Source: Mycolicibacterium pulveris (GTDB lineage Bacteria; Actinomycetota; Actinomycetes; Mycobacteriales; Mycobacteriaceae). Taken from it: 64,000 nt of DNA. Positions 26,503 to 35,171 of this stretch are shown in pieces (position 1 is the first letter of the stretch; each line of letters opens with the position of its first letter). The position numbers and the translations under genes were made by a program. The stretch spans positions 3,596,001 to 3,660,000 of the forward strand of contig NZ_AP022599.1 in assembly GCF_010725725.1 (NCBI RefSeq). Direction: 5' to 3'. Below the pieces are notes generated by a model. The model saw only the letters and a program-made list of their open reading frames with translations, searched no databases and was not told where the DNA came from.

Positions 26503-27705
26503 TCAAATCGCGGCGGTGCGGTCGTCCCGAGCCTCCCGCGCTTCTCTGGCTTCTCGCACCAGGATCGCGACCAGGCAGATGATCGACAGCACCGCGACCA
26601 CGACCGCGAAAGTCACACCCGCGGTGCGCAATCCCCAGGTCTCGGCGGCCAACCCTTCGCCGACCACCGGCACCGAGATCGCCACGTAGCCGATGACGAA
26701 GTAGGTCGAGTTCACCTCGGCGCGACGATCCGCCGGGGTGCGTTCGGCGATCGCGGCGAGACCGCGGCTGAACGCGATCCCGTGCCCGACCCCGGACACC
26801 AGCCCGGCGCCGATCAGGCCGAGGAACGACGAAATCGCCAGCGCCACAGCCAAAATGACCATGCCCGCGATCAGGATCGCGCAGCCGATCGCGACCGCAC
26901 GTTGCGGCTCCATGGCGCCGACGGCGACCTGGGTCACCGCTGAGGCGATGAAGATCGAGCTGGCGACCAGTCCGGCGACGGCGGAATTGTCGATACCGGC
27001 GACGTCGGCGACGAAGGACGGCGCCACCGCCATGAACAGCCCGGTCACCGCGAAGCCCGCGAAGCCGGCGATCGCTGCGATGACGAACACCGCGCGCACC
27101 TCGGCGGGCACCGACAACCGCTGGACGCCGACGCGGCCGGTGCGCTCGGAGGTTTCTGGCGCGATCAGCACGGCGGCACCTGCCAGCAGCGCGAGCACGA
27201 TGTGCACCGCGAAGCTCAGCCGCAGCGGTTGCGGCGCGTACTGCACCAGCAGGCCGGCGACCAGCGGCCCGGCACCGAGGCCGCCGATGTTGGCGATGGT
27301 CGCGACCGCGGCCGCCCGGGTGCGCCAGCGCGGTGGTGCCGCCTCGATCACCGCCGCGGTCGCGGTGCCGGTGAACAGCCCCGCCGACAGCCCCGACAAC
27401 ACCCGGCCGACCGACAGCACGGCCACCGAGTCCGCGGTCAGGAACACCGCGGCGCTCAGCACCGCGGCCACCACGCCGGCGAGCAGGATCGGCCGTCGCC
27501 CGATGGCGTCGGACCAGCGGCCGAACCCCAGCAGTGCGAACAGCACCCCGCCGGCGTACATCGCGTAGATGACGGTGGTGGTCAGCACCCCGAAATTCAG
27601 CTGCTCGGCGTACAACGCATACATGGGCGTCGGCATCGTGGTGCCGAGCATGATCGCCGCGAAGGCGTAGGCCAGCAGCGGGAAGGCGAACCGGTTTCTG
27701 GGCAC
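26503..27705 (-). CDS. MFS transporter
   Basis: About 400 residues and 12 predicted helices. The start is taken as GTG 27705 (V-P-R-N-R-F-A-F-P-L-L-A-Y). The reading frame remains open to 28989, but that part is the wrong frame of the next transporter gene. The signature loop G-R-W-S-D-A-I-G-R-R-P is present between helices 2 and 3. V-L-S-G-L-S-A-G-L-F-T-G-T resembles sugar/drug efflux MFS_1 proteins. It lies 57 bases downstream of the acetate symporter gene on the same strand, so it could be part of one transcript with it. Confidence 0.8.
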   Translation of the reverse strand: MPRNRFAFPLLAYAFAAIMLGTTMPTPMYALYAEQLNFGVLTTTVIYAMYAGGVLFALLGFGRWSDAIGRRPILLAGVVAAVLSAAVFLTADSVAVLSVGRVLSGLSAGLFTGTATAAVIEAAPPRWRTRAAAVATIANIGGLGAGPLVAGLLVQYAPQPLRLSFAVHIVLALLAGAAVLIAPETSERTGRVGVQRLSVPAEVRAVFVIAAIAGFAGFAVTGLFMAVAPSFVADVAGIDNSAVAGLVASSIFIASAVTQVAVGAMEPQRAVAIGCAILIAGMVILAVALAISSFLGLIGAGLVSGVGHGIAFSRGLAAIAERTPADRRAEVNSTYFVIGYVAISVPVVGEGLAAETWGLRTAGVTFAVVVAVLSIICLVAILVREAREAREARDDRTAAI

Positions 27706-27761
27706 GCCGTGGTGCAACTTGGCGCGGCGAGGCGGTATTCCGGCCCTGTCGACGGCGCCGA

Positions 27762-29408
27762 TTAGTGGCTCACCGCCTTCTCGGCCCCCACACCGGTCAG
27801 CGCACGAACCTCGAACCCGGCGTTGATCTCCGGGTCGCCCCGGTCCGGCGATGTCAACGTGCCGACGATGCCGAGCGCGAACGCGAGCGGAATCGACACG
27901 ATGCCCGGGTTGGCCAACGGGAACCACGCGAAGTCGACGCTGGACAGCATCGCCGTCTTCGCCCCCGACACCGCGGGGGAGAACACGATCAGCACGATGG
28001 TCGAGATCAGCCCGCCGTACATGCTCCACAGCGCTCCGCGGGTGTTGAACCGCGGCCAGTACAGCGAGTACAGGATCGTCGGCAGGTTGGCCGCGGCGGC
28101 GATCGCGAACGCCAGCGCCACCAGGAACGCGATGTTCTGTTCGGCCGCCAGGACACCGAGGCCGATCGCCAGCACGCCGAGCACCACCACCGTGATCCGC
28201 GAGACCCGGACCTGCTCGCTCTCCGACACCTCGTCCTTGTCGTGGGCGCGGCGCAGCACGTTGGCGTAGATGTCGTGGGCGAACGACGTCGCCGCGGTGA
28301 TGGTCAGCCCTGCGACCACCGCCAGGATCGTGGCGAACGCGACCGCCGAGATGATGCCGAGCAGCAGCACCCCGCCCAGCTCGAACGCCAGCAGCGGGGC
28401 CGCTGAGTTCTGCGCGCCGGGGGCGGCCAGGATGACGTCGGGCCCGACGAGCGCCGCCGCGCCGTAACCCAGCGCCAACGTGAACAGATAGAAGGCGCCG
28501 ATCAGCCAGATCGCCCACACCACCGAGCGGCGCGCCTCTTTGGCGGACGGCACGGTGTAGAAGCGCATCAACACGTGCGGCAGCCCGGCGGTGCCGAGCA
28601 CCAGTGCCAGCGCCAACGAGATGAAGTTGATCTGCGACGTCAGCGACGCGCCGTATTGCGCACCGGGGGCGAGCACGTCGCGGCTGGCGACGGCCTCGTT
28701 TCCGGACGCCGACACCGCCGACTGGGCGGCGCCGAGGATCTGGGAGAAGTTCACCCCGAACTTGGTCAGCACCATGACCGTCATCAACGCGGCGCCGCCG
28801 ATCAGCAGGACGGCCTTGATGATCTGCACCCACGTGGTGCCCTTCATGCCGCCGATGAGCACGTAGAGGATCATCAGCACGCCGACGACCGCGATCACCA
28901 CAGCCTGGCCCAGGTCGCTGGACACGTCGAGCAGCAGTGCGACCAACCCGCCGGCGCCTGCCATCTGCGCCAGCAGATAGAACAGGCACACGGCCAGGGT
29001 GGTGGTGGCCGCGGCCATGCGCACGGGGCGTTGCCGGAGCCGGAAGCTGAGCACGTCAGCCATCGTGAATTTGCCTGCGTTGCGCAGTAATTCGGCCACC
29101 AGCAGCAGTGCGACCAGCCAGGCGACCAAGAACCCGATGGAGTACAGGAAGCCGTCGTAGCCGTAGACCGCGATGGCGCCGGCGATGCCGAGGAAGCTGG
29201 CCGCCGACAGGTAGTCACCGGAGATCGCGATGCCGTTCTGCGGGCCGGTGAACGCGCGGCCGGCGGTGAAGAACTCCGTGGCGGTGGCGTTGCGCTTGCT
29301 GGCCCTGATCACGATGTAGAGCGTGACGACGACGAACAGCGCGAAGATGCCGATGTTGGTGACGGGGTTGCCGACGGTGGAGTTTTGCGCGACGACGTCG
29401 GCGCTCAT
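27762..29408 (-). CDS. Sodium/solute symporter, acetate/monocarboxylate type (ActP/MctC-like)
   Basis: A 548-residue SSS-family symporter with about 13 helices. The start is ATG 29408, overlapping the DUF485 stop by 4 bases (ATGA). Features are F-T-A-G-R-A-F-T-G-P-Q-N-G-I-A-I-S-G-D-Y near residue 45 and G-T-A-G-L-P-H-V-L-M-R-F-Y-T-V, both typical of cation/acetate symporters. It imports acetate or other short monocarboxylates such as pyruvate with Na+ or H+. The pairing with an upstream DUF485 protein is the standard yjcH-actP arrangement. Confidence 0.9.
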   Translation of the reverse strand: MSADVVAQNSTVGNPVTNIGIFALFVVVTLYIVIRASKRNATATEFFTAGRAFTGPQNGIAISGDYLSAASFLGIAGAIAVYGYDGFLYSIGFLVAWLVALLLVAELLRNAGKFTMADVLSFRLRQRPVRMAAATTTLAVCLFYLLAQMAGAGGLVALLLDVSSDLGQAVVIAVVGVLMILYVLIGGMKGTTWVQIIKAVLLIGGAALMTVMVLTKFGVNFSQILGAAQSAVSASGNEAVASRDVLAPGAQYGASLTSQINFISLALALVLGTAGLPHVLMRFYTVPSAKEARRSVVWAIWLIGAFYLFTLALGYGAAALVGPDVILAAPGAQNSAAPLLAFELGGVLLLGIISAVAFATILAVVAGLTITAATSFAHDIYANVLRRAHDKDEVSESEQVRVSRITVVVLGVLAIGLGVLAAEQNIAFLVALAFAIAAAANLPTILYSLYWPRFNTRGALWSMYGGLISTIVLIVFSPAVSGAKTAMLSSVDFAWFPLANPGIVSIPLAFALGIVGTLTSPDRGDPEINAGFEVRALTGVGAEKAVSH

Positions 29409-29755
29409 GCGGTGTTGCCTTCGAGTCGGGCGGCGATGGCCTCGGCGCGCGGATCGAGATCCCGGTTGGCGAACCGGACGTAGATCCAGGTGATGACGAA
29501 CGTGGACACGAACTGGCCCAGCCCGATCAGCAGGCCGACGTTGATGTCGCCCCACACCTTGACCGCCATGAAGTCATGGGCGAACGCGCCAAGCAGCACG
29601 TAGGCGGCGTACCAGATGAGGAACACCGCGCTCATCGGAAAAACGAAGCGGCGCAGCCTACTTCGTAAGTCGGCGAACTCGGGGCTGGCCTGTACGGCCA
29701 CGTAATCCTGGCCGCTGATCTGGGTCACTCCGGACGAATGGTGGGTCTCGGACAA
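29405..29755 (-). CDS. DUF485 membrane protein (YjcH-like)
   Basis: A 116-residue protein with two membrane helices (residues about 40-60 and 75-97). Y-V-A-V-Q-A-S-P-E-F-A-D-L-R-S-R-L-R-R-F and the F-x-x-x-W-I-Y-V-R-F-A-N segment are typical of DUF485. It precedes and overlaps the ActP-like symporter gene by 4 bases. Family members accompany acetate permeases, possibly as small subunits; the function is not proven. Confidence 0.88.
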   Translation of the reverse strand: MSETHHSSGVTQISGQDYVAVQASPEFADLRSRLRRFVFPMSAVFLIWYAAYVLLGAFAHDFMAVKVWGDINVGLLIGLGQFVSTFVITWIYVRFANRDLDPRAEAIAARLEGNTA

Positions 29756-29857
29756 GGCGGCTCCTGACCTCGGGGTGCAACTGTGCGTGCGCCAGCCTAT
29801 GAGACGTGCGTCACATCCGCCGCGTTCCCGCGTGGCCTGCGGCTCAAACTTCGCATC

Positions 29858-29863
29858 TAGACT
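29858..29863 (+). promoter_or_regulatory. -10 element TAGACT for the HhH-GPD gene
   Basis: TAGACT ends 6 bases before the GTG at 29870, predicting a leaderless transcript and supporting this GTG as the start. Confidence 0.45.
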
Positions 29864-29869
29864 GGCGGC

Positions 29870-30454
29870 GTGGCGAAACTGCAGCTAGTTCAAGATCCGG
29901 CGGCTGACGCGCTGCTGGAGTCCAACGCGTTCGCGCTGCTGGTCGGCATGTTGCTGGATCAGCAGTACCCGATGGAGGCGGCGTTCGCCGGTCCGAAGAA
30001 GATCGCCGACCGCATGGGCGGCGAGCTCGATCCACGCGCGATCGCCGAGTACGACCCTGAGAAGTTCGCCGCGCTGTGTTCGAAAACCCCTGCCATCCAC
30101 CGTTTTCCAGGGTCGATGGCCAAGCGGATCCAGGCCCTGGCGCAGCTCGTCGTCGACCGCTACGACGGGGACGCGGCCGCGCTGTGGACGGCCGGTGACC
30201 CCGACGGCGCCGAGGTGCTGAGCCGGCTGAAGAACCTGCCGGGCTTCGGCGAGCAGAAGGCGAAGATCTTTCTGGCGCTGCTGGGCAAGCAGTACGGGGT
30301 GACGCCCGAGGGCTGGCGCAAGGCGGCCGGTGATTACGGCAAGGCCGGGTCGTACCTGTCGATCGCCGACGTGGTCGACGCGGGCTCGCTGGAGAAGGTG
30401 CGCTCGGCCAAGAAACAGGCCAAGGCCGCGGCGAAAAAGCAGGCCGCCAAGTAG
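29870..30454 (+). CDS. HhH-GPD base-excision-repair family protein
   Basis: A 194-residue protein like M. tuberculosis Rv1156. It has a helix-hairpin-helix at about residues 118-140 (L-K-N-L-P-G-F-G-E-Q-K-A-K-I-F), the HhH-GPD family core. It is followed by a Lys/Ala-rich C-terminal tail (residues 175-194) that may bind DNA. The N-terminal F-A-L-L-V-G-M-L-L-D-Q-Q-Y-P is shared with the Ogg/AlkA-like helical domain. No iron-sulfur Cys cluster is present. The catalytic Asp of glycosylases is not obvious, so enzymatic activity is uncertain. Confidence 0.8.
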   Translation: MAKLQLVQDPAADALLESNAFALLVGMLLDQQYPMEAAFAGPKKIADRMGGELDPRAIAEYDPEKFAALCSKTPAIHRFPGSMAKRIQALAQLVVDRYDGDAAALWTAGDPDGAEVLSRLKNLPGFGEQKAKIFLALLGKQYGVTPEGWRKAAGDYGKAGSYLSIADVVDAGSLEKVRSAKKQAKAAAKKQAAK

Positions 30455-30464
30455 GTCTTGCGCC

Positions 30465-30518
30465 GACACTGCGGACAGATCGCGATCTACCGCGATTTCA
30501 CGATCTGTGCGCAGTCTC
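30465..30518. terminator. Large imperfect palindrome between the HhH-GPD and recombinase genes
   Basis: Arms 30465-30482 and 30501-30518 pair at 16 of 18 positions around an 18-base loop. It starts 11 bases after the HhH-GPD stop and would terminate that transcript. The right arm lies within the last codons of the convergent recombinase-like gene, whose stop codon is in the loop (30498-30500). Confidence 0.6.
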
Positions 30519-30932
30519 GGAGTCCAGCTCGGCCAGCGTCGTGATGATGCTGGCGACCACACGCCCGGTCGTGGTGCCGGTGTCCAACCCCTCCTTGAGG
30601 GTCCGCAACCGGATTCCCCGCTCGGTGAGGTGGGCGATCGTGCGGGTCACCTCGGCGGTGGTGCGGCCGAGCCGATCCAGCGCGACGACGATGACCGTGT
30701 CACCGGTGCGGGCGTAGCTCAGCATGGCGTGCAGACCCGCGCGGATGCGGTCGGCCGAATCGGACACGGTGTCGGTGAACACCCGCCGGGGATCGACGCC
30801 CGCGTCGGTGAGCGCCGTGAGCTGACCTTCGAGGTTCTGCCCGACGGCGCTTGCTGTGGCGTAGCCCAGCATGCAGGTCACGAACCTTAAGGTCTCACGA
30901 TCGCCATCGGCTGGCAAAGGGGTTGCGCCCAT
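30498..30932 (-). CDS. Degenerate stand-alone serine-recombinase catalytic domain
   Basis: A 144-residue protein matching the N-terminal catalytic domain of resolvase/invertase serine recombinases. L-G-Y-A-T-A-S at residue 22 corresponds to the usual G-Y-A-R-V-S: Ser is kept but the nearby active-site Arg is Thr. L-D-R-L-G-R-T near 86 keeps both arginines of the second active-site motif. The protein stops at A-E-L-D-S-E-T-A-H-R-S, where the long E-helix would begin, and has no DNA-binding domain. The last seven residues are encoded by one arm of a palindrome. It is probably inactive as a recombinase, a domesticated remnant or a pseudogene. Confidence 0.6.
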   Translation of the reverse strand: MGATPLPADGDRETLRFVTCMLGYATASAVGQNLEGQLTALTDAGVDPRRVFTDTVSDSADRIRAGLHAMLSYARTGDTVIVVALDRLGRTTAEVTRTIAHLTERGIRLRTLKEGLDTGTTTGRVVASIITTLAELDSETAHRS

Positions 30933-30985
30933 CGAGTCGGGTCGGCGGCCGAACTGTGACCCAACGTCGACCTGCGGGACGCGGT

Positions 30986-31645
30986 CTAGCGGCCCAGCGG
31001 CTCACCGTCGAACCGCTCCTTGGTGGCGATCTCGGATACGGGCTTGCGGCTGAGCTTGGTGAGTTGCCGGGTCGGCTTGCCGAGGGGCAACAACGCGGCG
31101 ACGGCGTAGTGGTCGGGGATGTTGAGCAGTTCCCGGATGCGTGGTTCCTCGGCCACCGCGGCGGTGGTGAGCACGCCGCCGTAGCCCTCGTTGCGGGCCG
31201 CCAGCAGGATGTTCCAGACGAACGGATACACCGATGCGCCCGCGATCAGGCCGACGCGGTCGAGATGCTGGTCGAACGCCGCGACCACGCCGAGGTCGAC
31301 GCAGACGACCAGCACGACGTCGGCCCCGCGCAGCGGGGATTTATTGGGCACCTCGACAGCGGCGATGGTCTTCTCGTCAACACCGGTCGGCTGCAACGGG
31401 TTCCACGGGCTCTCCCCGTTGCGCAGTTGGGCGATGTAGCGCTTGGTCCCCGGAATCGTGCATTCGATCAGCGATTCGCGAGTCTGGCGGTCGCGGACAG
31501 CGATGACGCGGTTGCCCTGCCGGTTGCCGCCACTCGGCGCGAACCGCGCGTTGTCGAGGATGCGGATCAGGACGTGGTCGGGCAGCGGATCGCCGGTGAA
31601 CTCGCGGACGGCGAATGTGGAACGCATGACGTTATAGAGGTCCAT
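30986..31645 (-). CDS. Nitroreductase family protein
   Basis: A 219-residue flavin-dependent nitroreductase-like protein. R-S-T-F-A-V-R-E-F-T-G-D near residue 8 and N-A-R-F-A-P-S-G-G-N-R-Q near 32 are the FMN-contact segments of the family. Y-G-G-V-L-T-T near 155 and L-L-P-L-G-K-P-T-R near 195 also fit. It probably reduces nitro-aromatics, quinones or related acceptors with NAD(P)H. It ends near the recombinase-like gene in the same direction, 53 bases apart. Confidence 0.88.
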   Translation of the reverse strand: MDLYNVMRSTFAVREFTGDPLPDHVLIRILDNARFAPSGGNRQGNRVIAVRDRQTRESLIECTIPGTKRYIAQLRNGESPWNPLQPTGVDEKTIAAVEVPNKSPLRGADVVLVVCVDLGVVAAFDQHLDRVGLIAGASVYPFVWNILLAARNEGYGGVLTTAAVAEEPRIRELLNIPDHYAVAALLPLGKPTRQLTKLSRKPVSEIATKERFDGEPLGR

Positions 31646-31693
31646 GGCCTACATCTATACGTCGGCTGCACGGGCCTGTGCCAAAGTGATCAT

Positions 31694-31840
31694 ATGAAGA
31701 CGCATCTGAACTGCCCGTGCGGCGAAGCGATCACCGGCAAGGACGAAGACGATCTGGTCGAGCAGGCGCAGGCGCATCTCGCCGAGAAGCACCCCGGTCT
31801 GGAATACGACCGCGACGCCATCCTCTTCATGGCCTACTGA
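31694..31840 (+). CDS. DUF1059-like small protein (48 residues)
   Basis: M-K-T-H-L-N-C-P-C-G-E-A-I-T-G-K-D-E-D-D-L-V-E starts a compact protein. A Cys-Pro-Cys-Gly near the N-terminus is followed by a helix with H-L-A-E-K-H-P (histidines) and ends D-A-I-L-F-M-A-Y. The C-x-C...H-x-x-x-x-H pattern is the DUF1059 form of a small metal-binding fold. The function is unknown. It is divergent from the nitroreductase gene, 48 bases apart, and ends at a strong palindrome. Confidence 0.72.
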   Translation: MKTHLNCPCGEAITGKDEDDLVEQAQAHLAEKHPGLEYDRDAILFMAY

Positions 31841-31855
31841 CCCACCCTTTGTCCG

Positions 31856-31912
31856 CGAAATAGCATTCCGGGCTGCGTAAGGGGCCCGGACGCGACCCGG
31901 AATGCTATTTCG
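31856..31912. terminator. Perfect 17-bp inverted repeat between convergent genes
   Basis: Arms 31856-31872 and 31896-31912 are perfectly complementary, with a 23-base loop. It lies between the stops of the DUF1059-like gene (31840) and the secreted Ala/Pro-rich gene (31922), so it should terminate both. The decamer CCGGGCTGCG at 31868-31877 also occurs in the dispersed palindrome at 58618-58627. Confidence 0.7.
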
Positions 31913-31921
31913 GCGAAAAAG

Positions 31922-32905
31922 TCACGGCACCACCGTGGAGCCGATCGTCGGCATGAACTGACACTGCTTCTCGGTGGTGGTGACCTGCCCGAAGATCGTC
32001 GACAGGATGCTGCCCGAGCCGGTGTCGACGATCGCGGTCAGCGTGGTCGGCCCCTCGGGGTTGATGTCGGGACGCGGCGTGAGCGTCGCGGTGCCGGACT
32101 TGCCCGTCGACAGATTCACCCAGGTGACATTGAGCGGCAGTTCCTGCTTGGCCGCGGGGCCCGGGGTGCCGACCGCGGTGAACACGTAAGCGGTCTGGCC
32201 CGGCCCCGGACCGGGGGTCGGAATCGCGGCGGGCCCGGCCACCGAGATCGCGGTGGCGAGCACGTTTCCGCCGTCCTTCAGGCAGCCGTTGCTGATCGAC
32301 GGATACAGGAAGTCCTGCGTCGGCGGCGCATCCGGGCCGAACGCCGGCGTCGACGCGGCTGCGGGGGCAGCCGCCGGCGGGGGAGCATCGGCGGGGGCCG
32401 GTGCCGGGGCGGGCGTAACCGCCCCCTCAGGCGCGGGCGCGGCTTCCGGCGCAGGCGCGGGCTCAGGCGCGGGCGCGGCTTCGGGCGCCGGGGCGGGAGC
32501 GGCCAGCTCGGCCGCGTCCGGGACCGGCCCGACCGCGTGTGCGGGGTTGACGCCGGCGGGCAGATGCGCCTGGGTACCCGGCACCGCGCCGGGAGCCGGA
32601 ACGTGCGCGACGAACTCGTTGACCGCCGTCGCGACCTTCCGTGAATCAGCCGGGACCACGGCGTCACCCGCGAACACCGCCGCGGCGGCCATCAACGTCG
32701 ACGCGGCATTGGTCGGATCGGCGGCGGCCTGCTGAATGGCCGGGCCGATATTCTGCACCGCCGACAACCCGGGGGCTTGCAGCCCGTCGATCGGTTGCGG
32801 TGGCGCGGGTTGGGCGTTGGCCACACCGGTCACGCTGCCGAACAGCAACGTGGCCGATGAGCCGAGCGCGGCGGCGACGGTAACGAACATCGTCCTAGAT
32901 GACAT
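31922..32905 (-). CDS. Secreted Ala/Pro-rich protein (Rv1157c-like)
   Basis: A 327-residue exported protein with a signal peptide ending at A-N-A-Q near residue 32. The N-terminal Q-P-A-P-P-Q-P-I-D-G-L and the following helix N-I-G-P-A-I-Q-Q-A-A-A-D-P resemble the start of its neighbour at 32965. Residues about 130-190 are an Ala/Pro repeat region (A-P-A-P-E-A-A-P-A-P-E). A C-terminal folded domain of about 125 residues has two Cys (G-C-L-K-D and K-Q-C-Q-F) that could form a disulfide. The ATG has GGGGGA upstream. It corresponds to M. tuberculosis Rv1157c. The role in the envelope is unknown. Confidence 0.8.
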   Translation of the reverse strand: MSSRTMFVTVAAALGSSATLLFGSVTGVANAQPAPPQPIDGLQAPGLSAVQNIGPAIQQAAADPTNAASTLMAAAAVFAGDAVVPADSRKVATAVNEFVAHVPAPGAVPGTQAHLPAGVNPAHAVGPVPDAAELAAPAPAPEAAPAPEPAPAPEAAPAPEGAVTPAPAPAPADAPPPAAAPAAASTPAFGPDAPPTQDFLYPSISNGCLKDGGNVLATAISVAGPAAIPTPGPGPGQTAYVFTAVGTPGPAAKQELPLNVTWVNLSTGKSGTATLTPRPDINPEGPTTLTAIVDTGSGSILSTIFGQVTTTEKQCQFMPTIGSTVVP

Positions 32906-32964
32906 GGTTCCCCCAAGCTGTGGTGGTCGTGGTCCGGTCGTGGGCTACCGTCGCCGCCGCTCCG

Positions 32965-33537
32965 TCAGGGCAGCGCCGAGAGCGGGGTGAACACCGGCGG
33001 AAGGCTCGCGCCAGGGGCAGGGGCCGCCGCGGGTGCCAGAGCGGCCGGCGCCGGAGCCACCGGCGCGGTCGCCGGTGCCGCGGTGGAACCAGGAGCAGGC
33101 AGCAGACCCACCAACGGTGTCCCCTCGGGCAGCAGCGACGCCAGGCTGGTCGGGATGGTGGTCAGCAGATCCTGCGGCGGCAGCGCCGTGGCCGTCGGCG
33201 GGACCGCGGTGGGCGCCGCCGGCATGCCGGGCAGGTTCGACGGCGGCTGCGGCAAGGTGACCGACGCGGTCGCCGACGGCGTGGTGGCTGTCGGTGCGGT
33301 CGCCGTCGCGGAAGGAGCCTGCGCGCTGCCGAGCAGGGACGTGACGCCCTGCATGATCTGCGACGCGGCACCCGGATTGGTGGCGAGTTGCTGAATGAAC
33401 GGCAGGCCCGGCACGCTGGGCGCGGGCGCGGGCGCCGCCGGCTGGGCTCCGGCGGTGGCGCTCAGCGCGAGCGCCGCAGAAGCCGCCCCGGCAGCAGCGA
33501 TCGTCGAGGTCGCGAACAGTTTTGCGATCTTGTGCAT
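32965..33537 (-). CDS. Secreted Ala/Pro-rich protein (Rv1158c-like)
   Basis: A 190-residue protein with a signal peptide (M-H-K-I-A-K-L-F-A-T then a hydrophobic stretch ending T-A-G-A-Q). The mature N-terminus, Q-P-A-A-P-A-P-A-P-S-V-P-G-L, is followed by a helix N-P-G-A-A-S-Q-I-M-Q-G-V similar in place to that in the adjacent gene, so the two are probably old tandem paralogs. The rest is Ala/Pro/Thr-rich without a recognised fold. It precedes the 31922-32905 gene by 59 bases and probably shares its transcript. The function is unknown. Confidence 0.78.
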   Translation of the reverse strand: MHKIAKLFATSTIAAAGAASAALALSATAGAQPAAPAPAPSVPGLPFIQQLATNPGAASQIMQGVTSLLGSAQAPSATATAPTATTPSATASVTLPQPPSNLPGMPAAPTAVPPTATALPPQDLLTTIPTSLASLLPEGTPLVGLLPAPGSTAAPATAPVAPAPAALAPAAAPAPGASLPPVFTPLSALP

Positions 33538-33598
33538 GGTTTATCCAATCCGTTGTGGGCACGCCTCCGCCCGAAGCTAGGCCTGTTACTACTGAGGC

Positions 33599-34882
33599 TT
33601 GTGTGACACGTGGGGCGTTTATTCAACCGTTACGGTTGCGAAGGGTTTTGGTGACCACCGATCGACGCTGGATAAAGTCGGACGGATCGACATAAAAAGC
33701 GCTCCACCACCGACCGCGTCGCGCATCGCAGCCCGACTGGCCGCCGCGGCGCCGGTCGTGCTTCTGCTCAGCATCGCCGCGCGGCTGGCGTGGACCTACC
33801 TGGTGCCCAACGGCGCCAACTTCGTCGACCTGCACGTGTACGTCGGGGGCGCTGGAACGCTGGACGGCCCCGGTGGGCTTTACGACTACGTCTACGCCGA
33901 GCAGACGCCCGACTTTCCGCTGCCGTTCACCTATCCGCCGTTCGCCGCGGTGGTGTTCTACCCGCTGCATCTGGTGCCGTTCGGGGTCATCGCGTTCGCG
34001 TGGCAGCTCGGGACCATCGCCGCGCTGTACGGCGTGGTGCGAATCAGCCAGCGGCTGTTGGGATCCGGTGACCGGCGCGTCGCAATGCTCTGGACGGCCG
34101 TCGGCATCTGGACCGAACCGCTGCGCAGCACCTTCGACTACGGACAGATCAACGTGCTGCTGGTGCTGGCGGTGCTGTACGCGGTCTACAGCACGCGATG
34201 GTGGCTGTCGGGGCTGCTGGTGGGCCTGGCGGCGGGGATGAAGCTGACGCCGGCGATCTCCGGGCTGTACTTCCTCGGCGCGCGACGCTGGGGTGCCGCG
34301 GTGTTCTCGGCCCTCGTCTTCTTTGCCACCGTGGGGGTTTCGGCGCTGGTGATCGGCGAACCGACGCGGTACTACTTCACCGAGCTGCTCGGCGACGCCG
34401 ATCGTGTCGGCCCGATCGCGACGTCGTTCAACCAGTCCTGGCGTGGCGGCATTTCGCGAATCGTCGGCCACGACGCGGGATTCGGGCCCGCGGTCCTGAT
34501 CGCGACCGCGGTGACGGCGGTGTTGGCGATCTTCGCGTGGCGCGCGATCGGCGGCGCCACCGACCGGTTGGGTGCGATCCTCGTCGTGCAACTGTTCGGT
34601 CTGCTGCTGTCGCCGATCTCGTGGACCCACCACTGGGTGTGGTTGATTCCGCTGATGATCTGGCTGCTGCACGGCCCGTTGGCAGACCGGCTGGGCGCGC
34701 GGATCCTGGGCTGGGGATGGCTGGTGCTGACCTTGATCGGAGTGCCTTGGCTGCTGAGCTTCGCCCAGCCGACCATCTGGGACATCCCCCGCCCGTGGTA
34801 CCTGGCCTGGGCAGGGCTGGTGTACATCGTCGCGACGCTGGCGACTCTTGGGTGGATCGCCGCTAGCCGACGATCGCGTTGA
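33599..34882 (+). CDS. pimE: Polyprenol-phosphate-mannose-dependent mannosyltransferase PimE
   Basis: An integral membrane GT-C (GT87) glycosyltransferase of about 400 residues with about ten helices. After a hydrophilic N-terminus, the first periplasmic loop has N-F-V-D-L-H-V-Y with the catalytic Asp near residue 77 (about 10 residues after helix 1), as known for PimE. Later [10 protein letters not shown] is a GT-C feature. PimE adds the alpha-1,2 mannose that makes Ac1PIM5/PIM6 at the outer face of the plasma membrane. The exact start is uncertain; the first 30 residues of this frame may be untranslated. lpqW, which affects this branch point, is 3.6 kb downstream. Confidence 0.85.
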   Translation: MCDTWGVYSTVTVAKGFGDHRSTLDKVGRIDIKSAPPPTASRIAARLAAAAPVVLLLSIAARLAWTYLVPNGANFVDLHVYVGGAGTLDGPGGLYDYVYAEQTPDFPLPFTYPPFAAVVFYPLHLVPFGVIAFAWQLGTIAALYGVVRISQRLLGSGDRRVAMLWTAVGIWTEPLRSTFDYGQINVLLVLAVLYAVYSTRWWLSGLLVGLAAGMKLTPAISGLYFLGARRWGAAVFSALVFFATVGVSALVIGEPTRYYFTELLGDADRVGPIATSFNQSWRGGISRIVGHDAGFGPAVLIATAVTAVLAIFAWRAIGGATDRLGAILVVQLFGLLLSPISWTHHWVWLIPLMIWLLHGPLADRLGARILGWGWLVLTLIGVPWLLSFAQPTIWDIPRPWYLAWAGLVYIVATLATLGWIAASRRSR

Positions 34883-35144
34883 TCTCGCGGGCCATCTCGA
34901 CGTCCTTGTCGGTGATGCCGCCCTCGGAATGCGTGACCAACGCGAACGTCACTGTCCGCCAACGGATATCGATATCGGGGTGATGATCCTTCTCCTCGGC
35001 CTTCCCGGCGACGCGCCGTACCGCGTCGATGCCGTCGAGGAATGCGGGGAATTTGATCGAGCGACGTAGGGCACCGTCGGCTCGTTCCCAGCCGGGAAGG
35101 TCGGGCAGTGCGGCGTCCACTTGTTCGTCCGTTAACACAGCCAT
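34863..35144 (-). CDS. 4a-hydroxytetrahydrobiopterin dehydratase (pterin-4a-carbinolamine dehydratase)
   Basis: A 93-residue protein with the PHS/PCD motif E-K-D-H-H-P-D-I near residue 51 (two catalytic His) and [12 protein letters not shown] near 63 with the third His. It dehydrates 4a-hydroxytetrahydropterin, or serves a moonlighting role where no aromatic hydroxylase is present. Its 3' end overlaps the end of pimE by 20 bases on the opposite strand. A TACGGT -10 (minus strand, 35157-35152) ends 7 bases before the ATG, so it is probably leaderless. Confidence 0.9.
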   Translation of the reverse strand: MAVLTDEQVDAALPDLPGWERADGALRRSIKFPAFLDGIDAVRRVAGKAEEKDHHPDIDIRWRTVTFALVTHSEGGITDKDVEMAREINAIVG

Positions 35145-35151
35145 GGTTTCG

Positions 35152-35163
35152 ACCGTATACCGT
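35152..35163. promoter_or_regulatory. Divergent -10 elements of phhB-like gene and mutT2
   Basis: Minus-strand TACGGT (35157-35152) is 7 bases from the dehydratase ATG. Plus-strand TACCGT (35158-35163) is 8 bases from the mutT2 ATG at 35172. The two hexamers abut, so the genes share a very compact divergent promoter. Confidence 0.4.
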
Positions 35164-35171
35164 CACCAGCG

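Noticed and set aside
27706..28989. N-terminal extension making an 828-residue protein with the MFS transporter
   Set aside because: The extension is the wrong frame of the ActP-like symporter gene on the same strand. It is Arg/Gly-rich without helices, and a proper MFS start exists at 27705.
30498..30932. Active resolvase of a transposon or integrated element
   Set aside because: No terminal inverted repeats, transposase, res site or target duplication nearby. The domain lacks an active-site Arg and the DNA-binding part.
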